Origin: Hyaloperonospora brassicae
Lineage: Eukaryota; Oomycota; Peronosporomycetes; Peronosporales; Peronosporaceae
NCBI GenBank assembly: GCA_947650285.1
Contig: CANTFL010000372.1
Coordinates: forward strand, 54,362-118,361
Direction: 5' to 3'
Length of the DNA stretch: 64,000 nucleotides
Below are positions 1 to 12,118 of this stretch, one piece after another (the first letter of the stretch is position 1; each line of letters begins with the position of its first letter). The notes under the pieces are model-generated. The model saw only the letters and a list, made by a program, of their open reading frames with translations, did not search any database and was not told the DNA's origin. Both the position numbers and the translations under genes were made by a program.

Positions 1-1444
1 GGCCGCCTTTAATCTCCGTATAATTTATACCGTGTAGAATATCTATGTAGCTGACCTCATCGGATATCAATTGAGCTCATATGCTTATAAGCTTCGATAA
101 TAATTGAATATCCAATTCTCGGATAAGTGCTGCTTTAGACGTTCTAAGCGACATCTGTGAGATGTTCTACATAATATTCGACTCCTTTTTCGCTTTCACG
201 GACGTATATTGAGACAGACTTAGCCGAAAATATTCTCGGCATGTCGTAGAGTAATTTATTTGCTTTATTCGCTGCTTCGTGCTTGTCCTTTTCAAAAATT
301 GCCTTTCAAAAATGATTTTTCGCGTCTATCACTTATGCGTGAATGCATAAATTTCTTTTTAATGTTCTAGTCTTATATCGAGCATCTTATGAATTGAATT
401 ATAAGATGACGGATCGCTTCCAGATAATTTGATTTTAAGATGCGATACGACACTGTCCCCCTAAACGCTACAAATTGTTTTGGCTTATATAATTTTGTGC
501 TAAAACACTTGATGGTTCTGTCTGTAATTCTATCAAATTTAAACGCCAAGAGTAAAGGCTTAGTTGACACATATATACAGTTCTCCGTTCTGTTTTGCGA
601 TCGTCAACCGTCGTTACTTGATCATCATGATTCGAAGCTGGAGCCTTCTCTTCAATATTGAAGCTTTAAATATAAATTTTCAGCTTTGCCTGAGTGCATT
701 CGGATAAATTCTTCTAGTCTCAACCGTCATATACCCAGTAAGCGAATCATGAAACGAGGTAATCCAGTAACGTATAATTATATATGACAGCAGGATGACA
801 GCAAATATTTGTTTAGTTATATACATTACATTATCACTTAATGTCGTGATATTGTCGCAGAAAACCAAGCGTCTACTTATTGGTTCATATGATTTGTAAT
901 AATCCATCAATCGCTGCTGGACACAGACTTTATGATAAGTAGACGATATCATACATGCTTTGACAATTTAATAGTTTATTCGGACAAAATATTCAAGACG
1001 CAATTTAAAACTTGGTAATTTAATCCAATTAACCTCTACTTTGTTAAGCCTAGTGTTTGTGTTCAGCCTCTCTATATGCGTAAAGTGTGCGCAAATTATC
1101 ATAACATATATCCCTAATGCAGTCAGTAAGATCTAGCTACGTACTATAGTCAGTGAGTAGCTATCTGGGCCCCGTTATAGATCACGCTCCCAGCGTAACT
1201 GTGGAATTGTCGGAAGAGACTTCGTAAAGGAGTCGAGGTTTTATATTTGATCGTGAGATCGATCTACCGATTTTATATTCTATTAATTAATTAATTTCTT
1301 CCGGTACTCTAATTCTTTAGTGACTAATAAGCCGGTTTTGGTTGCTACTACCCCGTATTTTTAAACGCTTTCGTATCAGTATACCTTGTGACTATACACA
1401 TTAACCAAAAGCATCACAAATCAAATTTATTTTGCCATGTAATT
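1..1444. other. AT-rich intergenic DNA without a recognisable gene
   Basis: No reading frame here is longer than about 90 codons and none resembles a known family. I see no splice-linked exons, LTR ends or tandem repeats. It is probably decayed repeat or intergenic DNA. Confidence 0.5.
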
Positions 1445-2035
1445 CAGACTCGTGGGCTACAGCAATGATAAATTCATATTATCGCTGAAGCGATTCGACA
1501 CTCTACTGGTGCCCGGACGACCGAGTTATGGAATGGGTATTCATTCACGTATCAAAGCCTTATGAACTTGTGAACCCGGCGGCAGGGAGGTTGAGCTCCT
1601 CTCGGCGAACTCGAGTCGACGCTAAACCCTATTTGGATATGGAATGGAACGGGCTGGATCGAGCGCAGCTCTTCGCTCTTTTTGTGTTGGTTCTTGAGGG
1701 GTACGTACTATGAGATAGTCTGACCCAATATATACCGCCTTGTCCAATAATCTAATGATGATACTTGATTCCCTTGCCTTAGGGCCACTTGATCCGTCTC
1801 GCGATCTTTTATCTGAAACACCAAGTGTTCGATGCGTCCTACCCCAGTTGAGAGGTTTTCTTGAATATTCTTGACGCGCCTGGCTAAACAATCCCGGAAC
1901 TCAACTTGAGGGGAGGGACGTGAGAAAATGTCGGGAGGCCGAGAAATCCTGCCCGGAGCAAAGTTGACCCGTATCTTTTAAACTTGACAAATTAAATACT
2001 GCTTTAGTCTTAACCAATTAAACTAAAAACTACCG
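1445..2035 (+). repeat. Family B repeat relic (5' part)
   Basis: Bases 1507-1524 read TGGTGCCCGGACGACCGA. This is one base away from the primer-site-like motif at 5888-5905 and at 15873-15890 (minus strand). The flanking order is also shared: a short hairpin just upstream, then the 18-mer, then a block containing GTGAACCCGGCGGC and GAACTCGAGTCGACGC that parallels 5945-6015. Further on, CCACTTGATCCGTCT matches 6159-6173. No complete reading frame survives and neither terminus can be fixed. I infer an old family B copy in plus orientation. Confidence 0.5.
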
Positions 2036-2725
2036 CTATGCATCTCCACATACCCGGATCTGCTGCCGCGTGTTGTCTTTCATCGAAGATATCCCCCTTC
2101 TACTACGTGTTCTACTTTATACCCTACACCATATAGATCGTGATCGTGAATAGGACCGCGGGTCGTGATTTGTGGTCCATACCAAATACATAAAGCGTTT
2201 CGTTCTCGACGGCGGATCGCGATCGCGGGTCACGGATCGTGGATCGTCGATCGTGTATTACTATCGTACTTCCACATTAAACATGCGTGTGCCGCCATTC
2301 ATTCATTCTTGACATGACGCTCGCAAAATTCTTTACCTTGTGAATCTACATCCTTGGCATATCGTTGATTGCGTAGTCCAAACCTAACACTGGCAGCCTC
2401 GGTGTATGACTGTGATCGTAGGCTGTGGTTCGTGAACAAAGGATCGAAATTACGCCCTCGGATCACATATCTACCCATTTTTGTCCATTACCATCACGCA
2501 TCTTTTCGAGGAGGATCATCCGATTCCATAAACATTCGCATAATAATTATACGCTGACAGGACGAGTGCATCGATCACCAACCAATGCAGATTTAGATTT
2601 AGCAGAAACTTGCAATCCGTTTCTTTGTAGTAAAGTATGCGATCAATCCATACCAAGTTTTCGATACAGGTGGGTGGAGGAAAGAATATCGAGATCCGGA
2701 TAGTGCAGAAAGTATTTAAAATTTT
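2036..2725. other. Intergenic DNA with a GATC-rich patch
   Basis: No convincing gene. Bases 2213-2255 are unusually dense in GATC and CGATCG words, like a miniature of the satellite at the right end of the window, but without periodicity. The short frames at 2369-2703 have no recognisable domain. Confidence 0.4.
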
Positions 2726-2983
2726 GATTTAGTTGAATCATCTCTGCCGAGATCTGGCAGGGGAGTAGCACAGACGTTTCGTTTGTCTTTCGATACCGAT
2801 CTTGTGATTCTACTTGATTTGATGAATTTCAACCGTGTTGACGAGCTGTCAGGGTCCTTTGAATTGTGGTGACTTAAGCACAATCCGGCTTCGCTTTGCG
2901 ATGTGAATCGACTCGAAATTGTCAGATTCGATATATTCTCATCACTCAAAACATCTGATTGGGAAGACCGGGATACTTTTTAA
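2726..2983 (+). pseudogene. Decayed coding fragment, unknown protein
   Basis: A plus-strand frame of about 85 codons, broken by a single TGA at 2870, has a protein-like composition with alternating hydrophobic and acidic residues. It begins DLVESSLPRSGRG and ends in an acidic stretch before TAA at 2981. I do not recognise the family. The context of degraded retroelements suggests a fragment of a retroelement polyprotein, but this is only inference. Confidence 0.25.
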
Positions 2984-3372
2984 TTGTCGAAAAGAGATAT
3001 CCAAGGCCTTCTGTTTCTTAAAGTTGGCATCCAATCAATCAAAAGTGGTTTGTCGACTAGCACTTTAATCTTCAGCTCATTGGATACAAAGATCGTCGCC
3101 ACAGAAGACGTCGAAAATTATTCGATAACTACCGGGTGAGACAATCGCAAAATGAATTCAAAACCCTAATCGCCCTTATACGCTTGGCGTCTTGTTCTGT
3201 CGCACGCAACCGCATTCGATCTCATCAGCGCTTCGATCGTAATCTCATACTGAAACTTGGAAATATCAGCGTATTTGACCGAAAATGTGGTGGAAAGTTA
3301 TTCGTGGTAATTCTAAGAGGAATATAATCGAAATTGAATGGAGTAAAGCTTAGCTTCTAAAGGTCAATGTGA
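2984..3372. other. Intergenic DNA, nothing recognised
   Basis: Several stop-broken short frames and no repeat ends. I see nothing functional here. Confidence 0.4.
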
Positions 3373-4659
3373 TGTAGAAAAATTTACTTTCAAGCAATCT
3401 ATTCAAGTGGGATTACCGGAGGTAGGCAAATTCGAGGTCGGCAAACTGAAGGTCAGCAACCCAAGTGTAGGCAACTCAAGTGTCGGCAACCGAAGTGTGA
3501 TGCAGGGAATTACCGAACTTGTTATTCCCTACTTTCGAATTGATTATAAGAATGGCAAACCCAACGACAGAAGCCGGAACGCATCGAAGTCCGCGAATAA
3601 AAAATCGACGAGCCAAGCCTCGACGAGGGAAAACTCGACGAGCCAAGACTCGACGTGGTAAGATCGACGAATTAAGACTTAACGAGGGAAGACCCTACGA
3701 GTGAAGTCTCGACGCGAAAATAATTGACAAGTGAAGACTCGACGAGTGAAGATTCAACAAGTCAAGACTCTACGGGTCAAGACATGACGAGGGAAGACTC
3801 GACAAGCCAAGGCTCGACGAGAGAAGGCTTGAAGAGAGAGAGAGATGATGAACGGTCCGTCACACTCGGTATCAATATAGGAGGATGAGGGGAACGAGGG
3901 AGGACCACTCAAGAGTCCTTTTGATATCAGGGGGGAATAGGAGATAGTAAATACAGTGCAGAATTTTCCATGTGCAAGACACGCGTACACCCACGGTCCC
4001 AGCGTGGACTAGATTATGCCTGCCGTCGAACCTCGAGAGGCATAGCTTGTAGAGGTATCGACTGGTAGCGCCAAGATTTTAGGAAGGCCCGGGTTCGGTA
4101 ATGCTCGCTGTCAGAAAAGATCAGTCTCGTCGCACGGCGAGCCGGTGACCCAGTAGAAGGCACCGTTTTCAATCTCGTCTCACGGCAAGCCGGTGACCCA
4201 ATAGACGGTACCGCTTTGTAATCTCGTCGCACGGCGTGCCGGTTGCCCAATAGACGGTACCGATTTAAGGCTCGCTAACGGCGATCCAGTGACCCAATAG
4301 ACGGCACAGTCCGACGACTCGTCGAGTGACGAGCCGGTGTGTCTTTAACCAAGGACAAAGTATTCTTCTAGTCGGGAGGACACTGCGCCCATTGACCTGT
4401 AAAAGCGCGTACTGCGTCGGCTTCTACCCGTTGATGTGAAGATACAGGACGAGAGATGTTTAAAAGCTGCTGAGCTCAGGCAGACTTCCGGAGGAATTGA
4501 TTGTAAGGAATCAGTTGGGCGAAAGCCGCAACTGAACCCCGAAGGGGCGAACCGCGTAGGGACTTATCCAAGCGTACTAGCCCGTATCGCCGACAAAGCT
4601 CGGCGATTTTTGTGTTTGTACGTTGAGGCTGTTATACTACAGAATTGGCTAACTGCTAT
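3373..4659 (+). repeat. Solo LTR of the element 3 family, expanded by internal tandem repeats
   Basis: The segment starts TGTAGAAAAATTT and ends near AGAATTGGCTAACTGCTA. Read in reverse complement it matches the LTRs of element 3 at 32210-33165 and 45382-46299, including the blocks around CACGCGTACA, GCCTGCCGTCGAA and GGGACTTATCCAAGCGTAC. It holds two tandem arrays. One is a degenerate unit of about 15 bp related to ACTCGACGAGTGAAG (about 3600-3840). The other is a unit of about 49 bp containing GCCGGTGACCCAATAGACGG, present four to five times (about 4110-4340). No primer site follows it, so I call a solo LTR, in the opposite orientation to element 3. It is longer than its relatives because of the tandem arrays. 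Confidence 0.7.
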
Positions 4660-5837
4660 ACCATACCAAGATTTGTCGTGCAATGTAATTACCAGATTTG
4701 CTTTTTTTGCTTTGGGGCTCGTCGACTTGCACGCTTTATTGCTTGACTATATGTATCTTCCATGCGTTGTAGTAGACTTTCTCGATCACCCTCGTACCGC
4801 TATTGAATGATGTGGGACGCTTGAGTCATCATGAGAACTACCGATTGCAGGCGCGAAAATTAGGTAGTCTGATAGAAGCGAATGTTTAATCCGGCTTCAT
4901 ACTCAGCCAGAGGCTTTTTTGGATTGTAAAAACTGATCGCTCTGTCAAATTACTTGCTTCAGAAGAAGGGAATATATGGTGATGACGAATCCCACATAAC
5001 TTGCAAGCCTCGTTACAAACGATGATCCCAAGATTTTTGATCGCGTAAGTCCTCGCACAGTAATCCACAAAGATCCTCAATCTCATGGGGTACTCTGTTA
5101 GACGACATAACATTTCGTTTAACGCATCAAGCTTTGCTCAATCTACCATTGAAATACATAATTTACCACTCAAAAGAAGCAGAGTCGTCGATAGACACCG
5201 CGTGGGTGACGGGATGACAGTCGCTGGAGTGGAATCTAGATAATCTCAAGACGGCTCGCCTGTTGGGACAGTACATCGATCAGAATAGACCCGGCAAACA
5301 GAATTATATGGAAGTCCAGCTTCTCTCACGTCAGTTGGGTCAGCAATCGACGTCACTAACACGACCGTAATTCTCCTTTGTTGGTAGATCCAACGGTGTT
5401 AGTGGAGAAAATCGAAATATGACTTGTTTGGTGCAGCTAGGGCGAAATGTATACCAGATAAAGCTGCAGGGAAAGATTATGGAAAAGTGATCAGGGGTAG
5501 TCCTGGACATGTGGATTGCGTATTTCGGCTTATTACGAAGTCGATCTCATTGGTGAAACGCGTTCCAAGAACGGAGATTTGATTAAGTTCATCTTCAATC
5601 GACCGATTGTCGATCGTAACTAGAAGGTTGGTGCAATGGGCCCTACCTTGCGAGTGAGGGACTTGCGTTAAAACGGCAGCACGTGGAAACTCATCCTGGC
5701 TTACAGATAGACACAGTAACATTTTTAGGTTTTTCCAGGTAAACAATAAAAACAGTTCAGTTTACTTCATATGACTCATTTCGTTTGAAGTAGATTGAAC
5801 TATGTATCATGCCCTCCCTTCTGAGTAGTGTTTATTA
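4660..5837. other. Intergenic DNA, no gene recognised
   Basis: Only short unconvincing frames are present (for example 4886-5113 and 5477-5746 on the minus strand). There are no LTR ends, tandem repeats or exon-like segments. It is probably old repeat debris. Confidence 0.4.
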
Positions 5838-6600
5838 TGTGATGGAGTGGCGATCGCTCTTTTGAGGAGTCGATCCCAACTCTTCACTGGCGCCCGGACG
5901 ACCGAATAACGGGGGGGGGGTACTCCGATTACGTGCTGTAACGTTTGCTCACCTTGTGTACCCGCCGGTAGGGTAGGCTGCATTCTTCCAGGTGGACTCG
6001 AGTCGATGCCGAACTTCACCAAGTTTGAGATTGGGGATGTCGCGTGGAAACCTTCACACCATAGAAGGTATACGTTTAAGGTGATCGATATGAGTCACCT
6101 TGATCTCTACGAGATTGCCTTGTCCAAAGTAGATGCTCGATTTGCGGGTCTTTTGACCACTTGATCCGTCTTGCGATCTTGTACCTTTGCTTTTACTTTT
6201 ATTATGCGTCCGATCGCAGTTGTAGTTGTTACTGAGAGTCGTGGATCCCTGGCCAAAGAATCCGGTGATATCACTTGATAAAGTATGTAACTTCTCTTGA
6301 CGTCGGGTGGCCGATAATCCAACCCGGAAGAGAAGTCGACACGTGTACTTAGAAGAAAATTGAACTCTGTTTAGTATTAACCAATCAAACACAAAAACTA
6401 ACACATCCCTGAACCTATCTGTATCACGACTTTCGAAGCCACGCTTCCCCTCATTAGAAGATCGATTCTTTGTGCCTATGCGGTTTCGACAAGTGTGCCC
6501 TTCATGGAATTTTGGCGTGACACACACCTGAATCGTATACAACTAGCCCCAGGCTGGCGAGACAGATCTGCTCGAGCTCGGCTTTAGATTAAGTAAACAT
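5838..6600 (+). mobile_element. Family B element, 5' part (copy B4)
   Basis: The copy begins TGTGATGGAGTGGCGATC. This matches the reverse complement of the right end of copy B2 (TGTGGTGGAGTGGTGATC). About 50 bp later comes the 18-mer TGGCGCCCGGACGACCGA (5888-5905). A C-rich/G-rich block with GGGGGGGGTACTCCG follows, then CTCACCTTGTGTACCCGCC, in the same order as in B2 and in the pieces flanking element 2. A plus-strand frame from about 6020 to 6170 encodes a short stretch containing RYTFKVIDMSHLDLYEIA before a stop. The distal end cannot be placed. The 18-mer has the sequence expected of a primer site for tRNA-Lys. Confidence 0.55.
5888..5905 (+). other. tRNA-Lys-like primer binding site
   Basis: TGGCGCCCGGACGACCGA is complementary to a tRNA 3' end of the form TCCGGGC-G-CCA. 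That fits tRNA-Lys, whose 5' strand commonly begins GCCCGGA. It lies about 50 bp inside the family B terminus. The role is inferred from sequence alone. Confidence 0.45.
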
Positions 6601-7186
6601 CTCAGCGTCACCACATATCTCGCCCCTGTCATACACGATCTCACTATCGTAAGCCGCCCGCCCCAGATAGCATTCTTCCAATCAGAATCCTTTTCGGACT
6701 TGAGTGACGCATTTGGTCTGTAATCTCCCACGTACCAACTCCACGATGCAATATTGTGATTGCTTTACTGCAATTAGGCCCCGGACATTCGAACATAAAC
6801 GACTTAAGTATTCCAAACCAAGTGTCACCCTGGACTGTCTGGAGTGTCGTGCCAAAAATTTTCACGCCAAAAGACCGACTGCGATCAGAAGCAACAGACC
6901 GCTATTGGTACAAGGTACTAGATCGCAAAACGGCTAAAGTGAAATGAAGGCAGGTAAATCAAAATGGCTATTGAGATTGGATGAGAAACGGGGTCTGTAC
7001 CATACCAGGGTAATTCCAACAGATCGTTCTTAAAACCTACGCGATTAAAGAAATATATCCCTTCAATTGAAAACCAATTTAATTGAGGATGTAAGGTATA
7101 GCATCGATTCAATTCATCAAGTAGATCTTGTACCGTCTTACTGATGGGTACACGAGGTGTGTACAGGTATAAATCAACATTGAAAT
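6601..7186. other. Mixed repeat debris, including the far part of the family B copy split by element 2
   Basis: Read on the minus strand from 7186 leftward, the first 50 bases continue the family B order that is broken at 17783: CACCTCGTGTACCC matches CACCTTGTGTACCC of B2 and B4. The plus-strand frame at 6756-6947 contains a YKVLDRKTAKVK stretch resembling VQDRKTDQVVKR encoded on the minus strand of B4, so repeated material is present in both orientations. No intact gene. Confidence 0.4.
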
Positions 7187-7505
7187 TGTAACGGGGCTAG
7201 AACAACCCGTGCTTAACTTACACCAACTATGCTCAGGAAGACTGAAACATAAGTTTTAGTTATCAAGTATTTTACCTCTGTTTATACTTTTGACATTTAT
7301 AACCCTAAGTACAAATAGTTCTCATAAATTCATGAGAACTACTCAATCTACGTGTCGATATCTTACGGGTAAATAACGGCTTGAGCCCATTAAAACAGCC
7401 GCAAATATGCGACTTGCTACATCCTCTACTTCGGATGTATCCACCCAATGTAATTAACATGCGAGCTTAATCGAGACTACTCATATAACGGGATGGCCCA
7501 TTACA
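7187..7505 (-). repeat. 3' LTR of element 2
   Basis: It matches 17459-17782 over its length, including the AGTTCTCAT...ATGAGAACT hairpin and the block CTACGTGTCGATATCTTAC. It is preceded, in minus-strand sense, by a purine-rich stretch (GAGAAGGTGGTGA) that fits a polypurine tract at about 7506-7518. Confidence 0.85.
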
Positions 7506-7582
7506 TCACCACCTTCTCAAGACAGCACTCACGCACCGTGAGTGCTAAACTGCAAGGCCCCAACGGTCGCTTAATCTAAACG

Positions 7583-8925
7583 ATGACTGAAGACGCAAAC
7601 CCCAAAACCACAGCACTCCCTCGCACAATCAGCGGGACATCTACAGACCACGTGATGGATCAGCACCTGATCCCGTCGGGCGCTGTACGATTTGTCCGGA
7701 GCTCAAGCTCCTGACTTCCTTAAAACGATGCAGGACTACTTTCGGTGTTTCCGCGTATTACGCGGAAGAGTATTGGATGTATCTCGTACGACTCGCTCCA
7801 GCGTTTTTGGTGCGCGTTCATCCGGCGGTGGAACCGGATGCTTGAAGGCGGCAGTAACCGTCAATACTTGTCGATCGCGAAGACATCTAAGCCGATCACT
7901 CTATCGGGGTGCTGCGCGAGAAGATATGCGAGAAGGCGCGGAACGTAGACCGACTCTGCTACGTCCACGTGCACGAATACTGTCACTCCTGTGACTCGGT
8001 GCCACGTCCAAATCGCGAAGCTTGGCAACGACACGTCGATGAGTATCCACTCATCGAAAATGACCAGCTCTGGATCAGAAGTTATGAGCGCAGCTTGATA
8101 GAGCGCAAGATCGGGGTTCATCGTGGAGCGTCGATATGGAGACACCACTCGCGTTCTCGGGATCGTGGTGGCACACGCTCGCCACGACATTGTCATTCAC
8201 GTGGTCGTGGTGTAACACGTTCAACACGACGTTCTCGTCGTCGCTCTTGGTCTCGTAGTCGTGGTGACGCTTCACCACGACACCGACGTCGTTCGTCTCG
8301 TTCTCGCTCACCCGCGAGGACAATTACGTCGTCCGCAAAATCTGGATCGAGCGTATGCACGGACTTGTACGCCCGAACGAAGTCTGGAACGTCTCGAAGA
8401 AGCGAGGAGCGCGGTTTTCACGTATCCTGCTCGGGCGGAAACACAAGCCGACGTACACGATACTTGCGCGCGGTTGGAACCGCGCGCGCATGAAGTCGCG
8501 ACGATGTCGTTTCGCGACGAGGGTCCTCGTGGCCTAGTAAACGCTCCACGATCCAGCGCTTTTAACCTTCCGCATCTACAAGCGACGGCGTGCCCTCGCG
8601 ATGGTAGCTTTGGCGTCCTGGTTGTCCAGAACGATGTGGATGCGGCAGTGAACAAGGCTATCGATTTCCAACTGGAAGCTGAAGCTGCCTTGATCGTGCT
8701 ACGCAGGCTGAAAGAACAGCGACCGAGATTCGACAGTCGAACCGCGAGATGTTTGAACGGATGCGGAACTTGGAGCGCCAGGTTCTTGTACACGCGCAGA
8801 CTGGAATGCAGCCGCGTCCGATGTCGCTGGCGCGTCGAGAAAGCCGAGAGGGAAGGTCTATCTATGAGCCTTCAACTCCGAGGTCGGAGCCAACCCGTGA
8901 AGTGCAGCTAGACAATACTCCTTGA
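7583..8925 (+). pseudogene. Antisense accessory ORF of element 2 (broken)
   Basis: This plus-strand coding region lies opposite to gag-pol, between the integrase C-terminus and the 3' LTR. It starts at ATG 7583 (MTEDANPKTTALPRTISG) and then passes through several frames. A piece near 7750-7830 contains YYAEEYWMYLVRLAPAF, resembling [17 protein letters not shown] of the antisense ORF of element 1. A piece near 7910-8130 has a Cys-x2-Cys cluster (EYCHSCDSV). Next comes an Arg-Ser-rich segment (about 8140-8300). A coiled-coil-like tail containing TATEIRQSNREMFERMRNLE ends at TGA 8923-8925. At least three frameshifts are needed to link these pieces. The function is unknown. Confidence 0.55.
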
Positions 8926-9116
8926 GCCGCCCGACGTTAAACGTCGGATGAAGTCGCAGCGACGAAGGGATGTTCACCGTGTACCCATCTCCAATCGCCT
9001 TGAGTACCGTGAATGGTCCAATGAAACGTGGCGCGAGTTACTCGCGACGAGATTGGTGACTCCTAATCTCGTAGGCCTTCAGTAGATAGCATCACACGAT
9101 CAGCTATCTTGAATGT
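8926..9116 (-). pseudogene. Element 2 integrase C-terminal part, left of the family B insertion
   Basis: The minus strand encodes PRFIGPFTVLKAIGDGYTV followed by LHPTFNVGRLKEY. This is the typical Gypsy post-integrase domain and is homologous to PKYIGPFRVLHRKGNAYTL in element 1. Upstream, towards 9116, it reads FKIADRVMLSTEGL. It is the continuation of the reading frame cut at 11007 by insertion B1. A frameshift lies near 9060. Confidence 0.75.
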
Positions 9117-11006
9117 TGTGGTAAAGTCGCTAATCAATTTCGGATGTGGATCGGCGACTTACCAGTTGAGACGTCACTAACCGGCAGAAAACGACACCAG
9201 GTGATCTAGCGATCCAATGGGAGATGGAAGGTGATCCCAACGAGACTCAACGATCCATTCCACCTGTTACCAGGGTGACGGAGACGGGGCGATATCTGAG
9301 ACAAGACGACAAACCAGAAGGACTTCCATGGAGCGATCTGGGACAAGATGACAAATAGAACGGTTTCCGTGGAGCGATCTGGAACAAGGAAGTGGGACGA
9401 AGTCATACAATCTACCTGAATCTTGTTCAAGGAGAGGATGCGTATATATGAGCAGGTGAAGACTGTATCGCATATTTATGTGTTAAGGTCTCTTGATTTA
9501 CGGACATTGAAACTTTGGTAAACTGGGTATGGCAACGGTCGTGGATATTGTGGCCAAGTCACTATGGAAAGGTGCATCTGGGACCAATTGATGCGTTATC
9601 AATGTTCAGGAGAGTCAAAAGGGCTATGTCAAAGCGTATGGGGGATCGCGTCGATCGGATAAACACTGATTGATGATACGGGAACATGTTCAAGCAACGA
9701 GAGAATGTCTATTTCTGATTTGTACTAGATCGATCTCCAACATTTCGACATTGGATATCAGATCGACAATGTTCTCTGTTGGTCATGGATATGCTATTGA
9801 TGGAACTATTGGATCATGATGAATTCGTTTGTTGAAAGTCCATGAGTGATGTCCTAAAAGTTCAGACCGAAAGAGCCCGTGGAACCGGGTTGAATTGACG
9901 TCGCAAAATGGATTTAGACACATTCAGCATTTAAGTACTATTTCGGGTTCTTTGGTACCACAAATGGGAGTTTGGTATCATATTTGGGATTTGATCCTCT
10001 TTTGGCGTTTAGGTACGATATCGGGAATATTATTGGCGCTATCTTTGGAATACAGGTCATGAAATTTCGACACAATTTACAGGGGGAGATCAAGCTTATA
10101 GGTGATATCGGTTTGGAGAGTGACTTACAGTTTGGAATAGGCTTAAAGATAGGTTGGCTAGTAATTTGGTTGGTAAATAAACAGACTTGAACTCTACTTC
10201 TTCTGCACACGACGCGCGTTCCCCCTTCTTTTCCGGGAAAGATTTCTTTGGCTTCCCGGGCGTCTTAATGCATACGTGTTGAAAAAATACAGAAGACCGA
10301 TCTTAGATTGGTGGCCAAGATCGATAAGAGCGATCCCGGACAATCTGGTCCGGATCGATCGAGCTCTTACACTCAACTCAACTGCTAGGGTAGCAGCAAC
10401 AACGATAAAGGAAAATGATTTTGGTTTCAAGATCGCGAGACGACTCAAGTGGTTAGAAGAACTGGACAAGGAGTTCAAGACACGACTGAGCAAGATCGAA
10501 GCGATCCACAAGAAGATCAACCAGTTTCATTTTGGCAAAGCGCAAGACCTATCTCTTACATTGCGCACTTCCGACAAGATCGTCCGATCCCAAGACCAGA
10601 TCGGACCGATCCTAAGGCAAGACCAACGCAAGACTATTATTTGCTGAGTGAAGATTTCGGCATAGCAAAGAATCCTACCCCGAAGAAAAATCGAGATCGG
10701 TGTGATCCAGGATCAAGATCGCGCCATTTCCACAAAGTGATCGTCGCGACTCAAGATCCAGATCGCAGGACCCCAGTTCGTTGTGTGAAGATTTCCGCAC
10801 CGAAAGCGAACTATCAACCCCAAACTCTTAGCGAGATCGACATCTCCCAAGGCCGTTACGAAGAGCTCAAGCGACGAGTACACAAGGTGAGCACAAGACT
10901 ATACAACAAGGCACGGATCGGAGTACCCTCTCCGTGAGTCGGTGAGTCTGGGTAAGTGGAAGATCGACCCTCACATCTGGGAAGTTGTGAGATGAACTTC
11001 ACCACA
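9117..11006 (-). mobile_element. Family B element B1, inserted in element 2 pol
   Basis: Both ends begin TGTGGT when read inward (plus strand at 9117, minus strand at 11006), giving an imperfect terminal inverted repeat of about 50 bp. The insertion splits the element 2 integrase C-terminal coding frame between 11007 and 9116. Flanking bases AATGT and AATAT may be a target duplication with one change. It shares with B2 the 5' order hairpin, GGAGGGGGTAC-like block and CACCTTGTGTACTC, but the tRNA-Lys-like 18-mer is degraded. It holds an imperfect direct repeat of about 42-45 bp at 9280-9395 and many GATC words. The only frames are short and unrecognised (9972-10190, 10276-10647 and 10449-10937, plus strand). 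It is probably non-autonomous. Confidence 0.6.
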
Positions 11007-12115
11007 ATATAATCATGTTCTTCCTGCCACGTTTGTCTGCATTCTCTTTCTGTTGGTCCACTGCGGATCGGAGAGTGTCTCGTACAAACCTCGTGCAGGC
11101 TTGAAGTTGGAGTATATACTCCAACACATCCATGTCATCAATTGGTCGCGCCGATTCAATCGGCGCGTAGTTGGATTGAGGTGTTCGCATATCCGAAAAA
11201 GGTTCAATTAGTGTGTGTGCAGTCCATTAAGCTAGCGGGGACGCCACGTCACCTGGCGTTAAAATAGAAGGCTTCTCCTTGGATCGGGTGACAACATTCG
11301 CGCTCAGAATACCGTGAGCTACACTCGATCGGTTTTTATCCCTTTTATCCCTCTCCAGAGTGGAGCCACGATGAGCCGTTGGGTGATCCACGGCAAGAAG
11401 AGTATGTACACTAGGATGACGAGCCAAACTCGCAAAAAATGGCGTCAACCCCTTTGACGCCTGAACAGCATTGTTGAGTGCAAACTCCGCAAGTGGCAAA
11501 AATGCACTCCAACTCGTAAAGGAAGTTGCGTTACTCCTAAGAACATGTTCGAGGATCCGGTTTATCCGTTCTGTTTGCCCGTCCGTTTTCGGATGGGCTG
11601 CTGTTGACATTTGTAACTTCGCGCCAAGCAGTTCATACAGTGATTTCCAAAATGCAGATGTGAAACGAGGATCACGGTCCGAGACAAATTGTATGGTAAA
11701 TCGTGATGGCGAAACTCTGTGATAATGAAGTGCACCGCGGTCTCATCCGCGGTGATTGTTGCGTGAACAGGCACAAGTTGTATCATTTTGCTGAATCGGT
11801 CGACAAAGACCATATTACCCGCTCAGTCTTGGCTATCGGGCGCAAGACCGAAGACAAAGTACATCGAAAATGAGCGCCAAACCTCAGCTGCAATCGGAAG
11901 GGTCGCAGGGATGCCTGCGACGATGGAGATGGCTTCACTCGCTGACATATTTCGCAGGTGCGAATCCAATTACGAACCCACTTGTACATGTGGGGAGAGA
12001 AAAAGTCACGTGTGACAGCCGCGAAAGTCTTCTCGCGGCCCAGATGACCGCCATTTGGGGTATCATGGTACTCGTGGATGATCCGAGCACGCCGATCCAA
12101 GTCATTTACAATCAC
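11007..12115 (-). pseudogene. Element 2 integrase
   Basis: Reading right to left on the minus strand, the HHCC zinc-binding region comes first, with HEYHDTPNGGHLGREKTF followed by RTCEICQRVKP. The catalytic core follows, including VFVDRFSKMIQLVPVH near 11800. After a frameshift comes [19 protein letters not shown], which carries the third catalytic acidic residue. The C-terminal extension (RFVRDTLRSAVDQQKENAD) ends at the B1 insertion at 11006. Homology to the element 1 integrase is clear throughout. At least two frameshifts make it non-functional. Confidence 0.8.
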
Positions 12116-12118
12116 TGT

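Noticed and set aside
8075..8793. Minus-strand frames opposite the Arg-Ser-rich region of element 2
   Set aside because: They are complements of the plus-strand antisense ORF. Their Asp/Asn/His or Arg/Ser composition is that expected of the complement, and pol homology does not extend into them.
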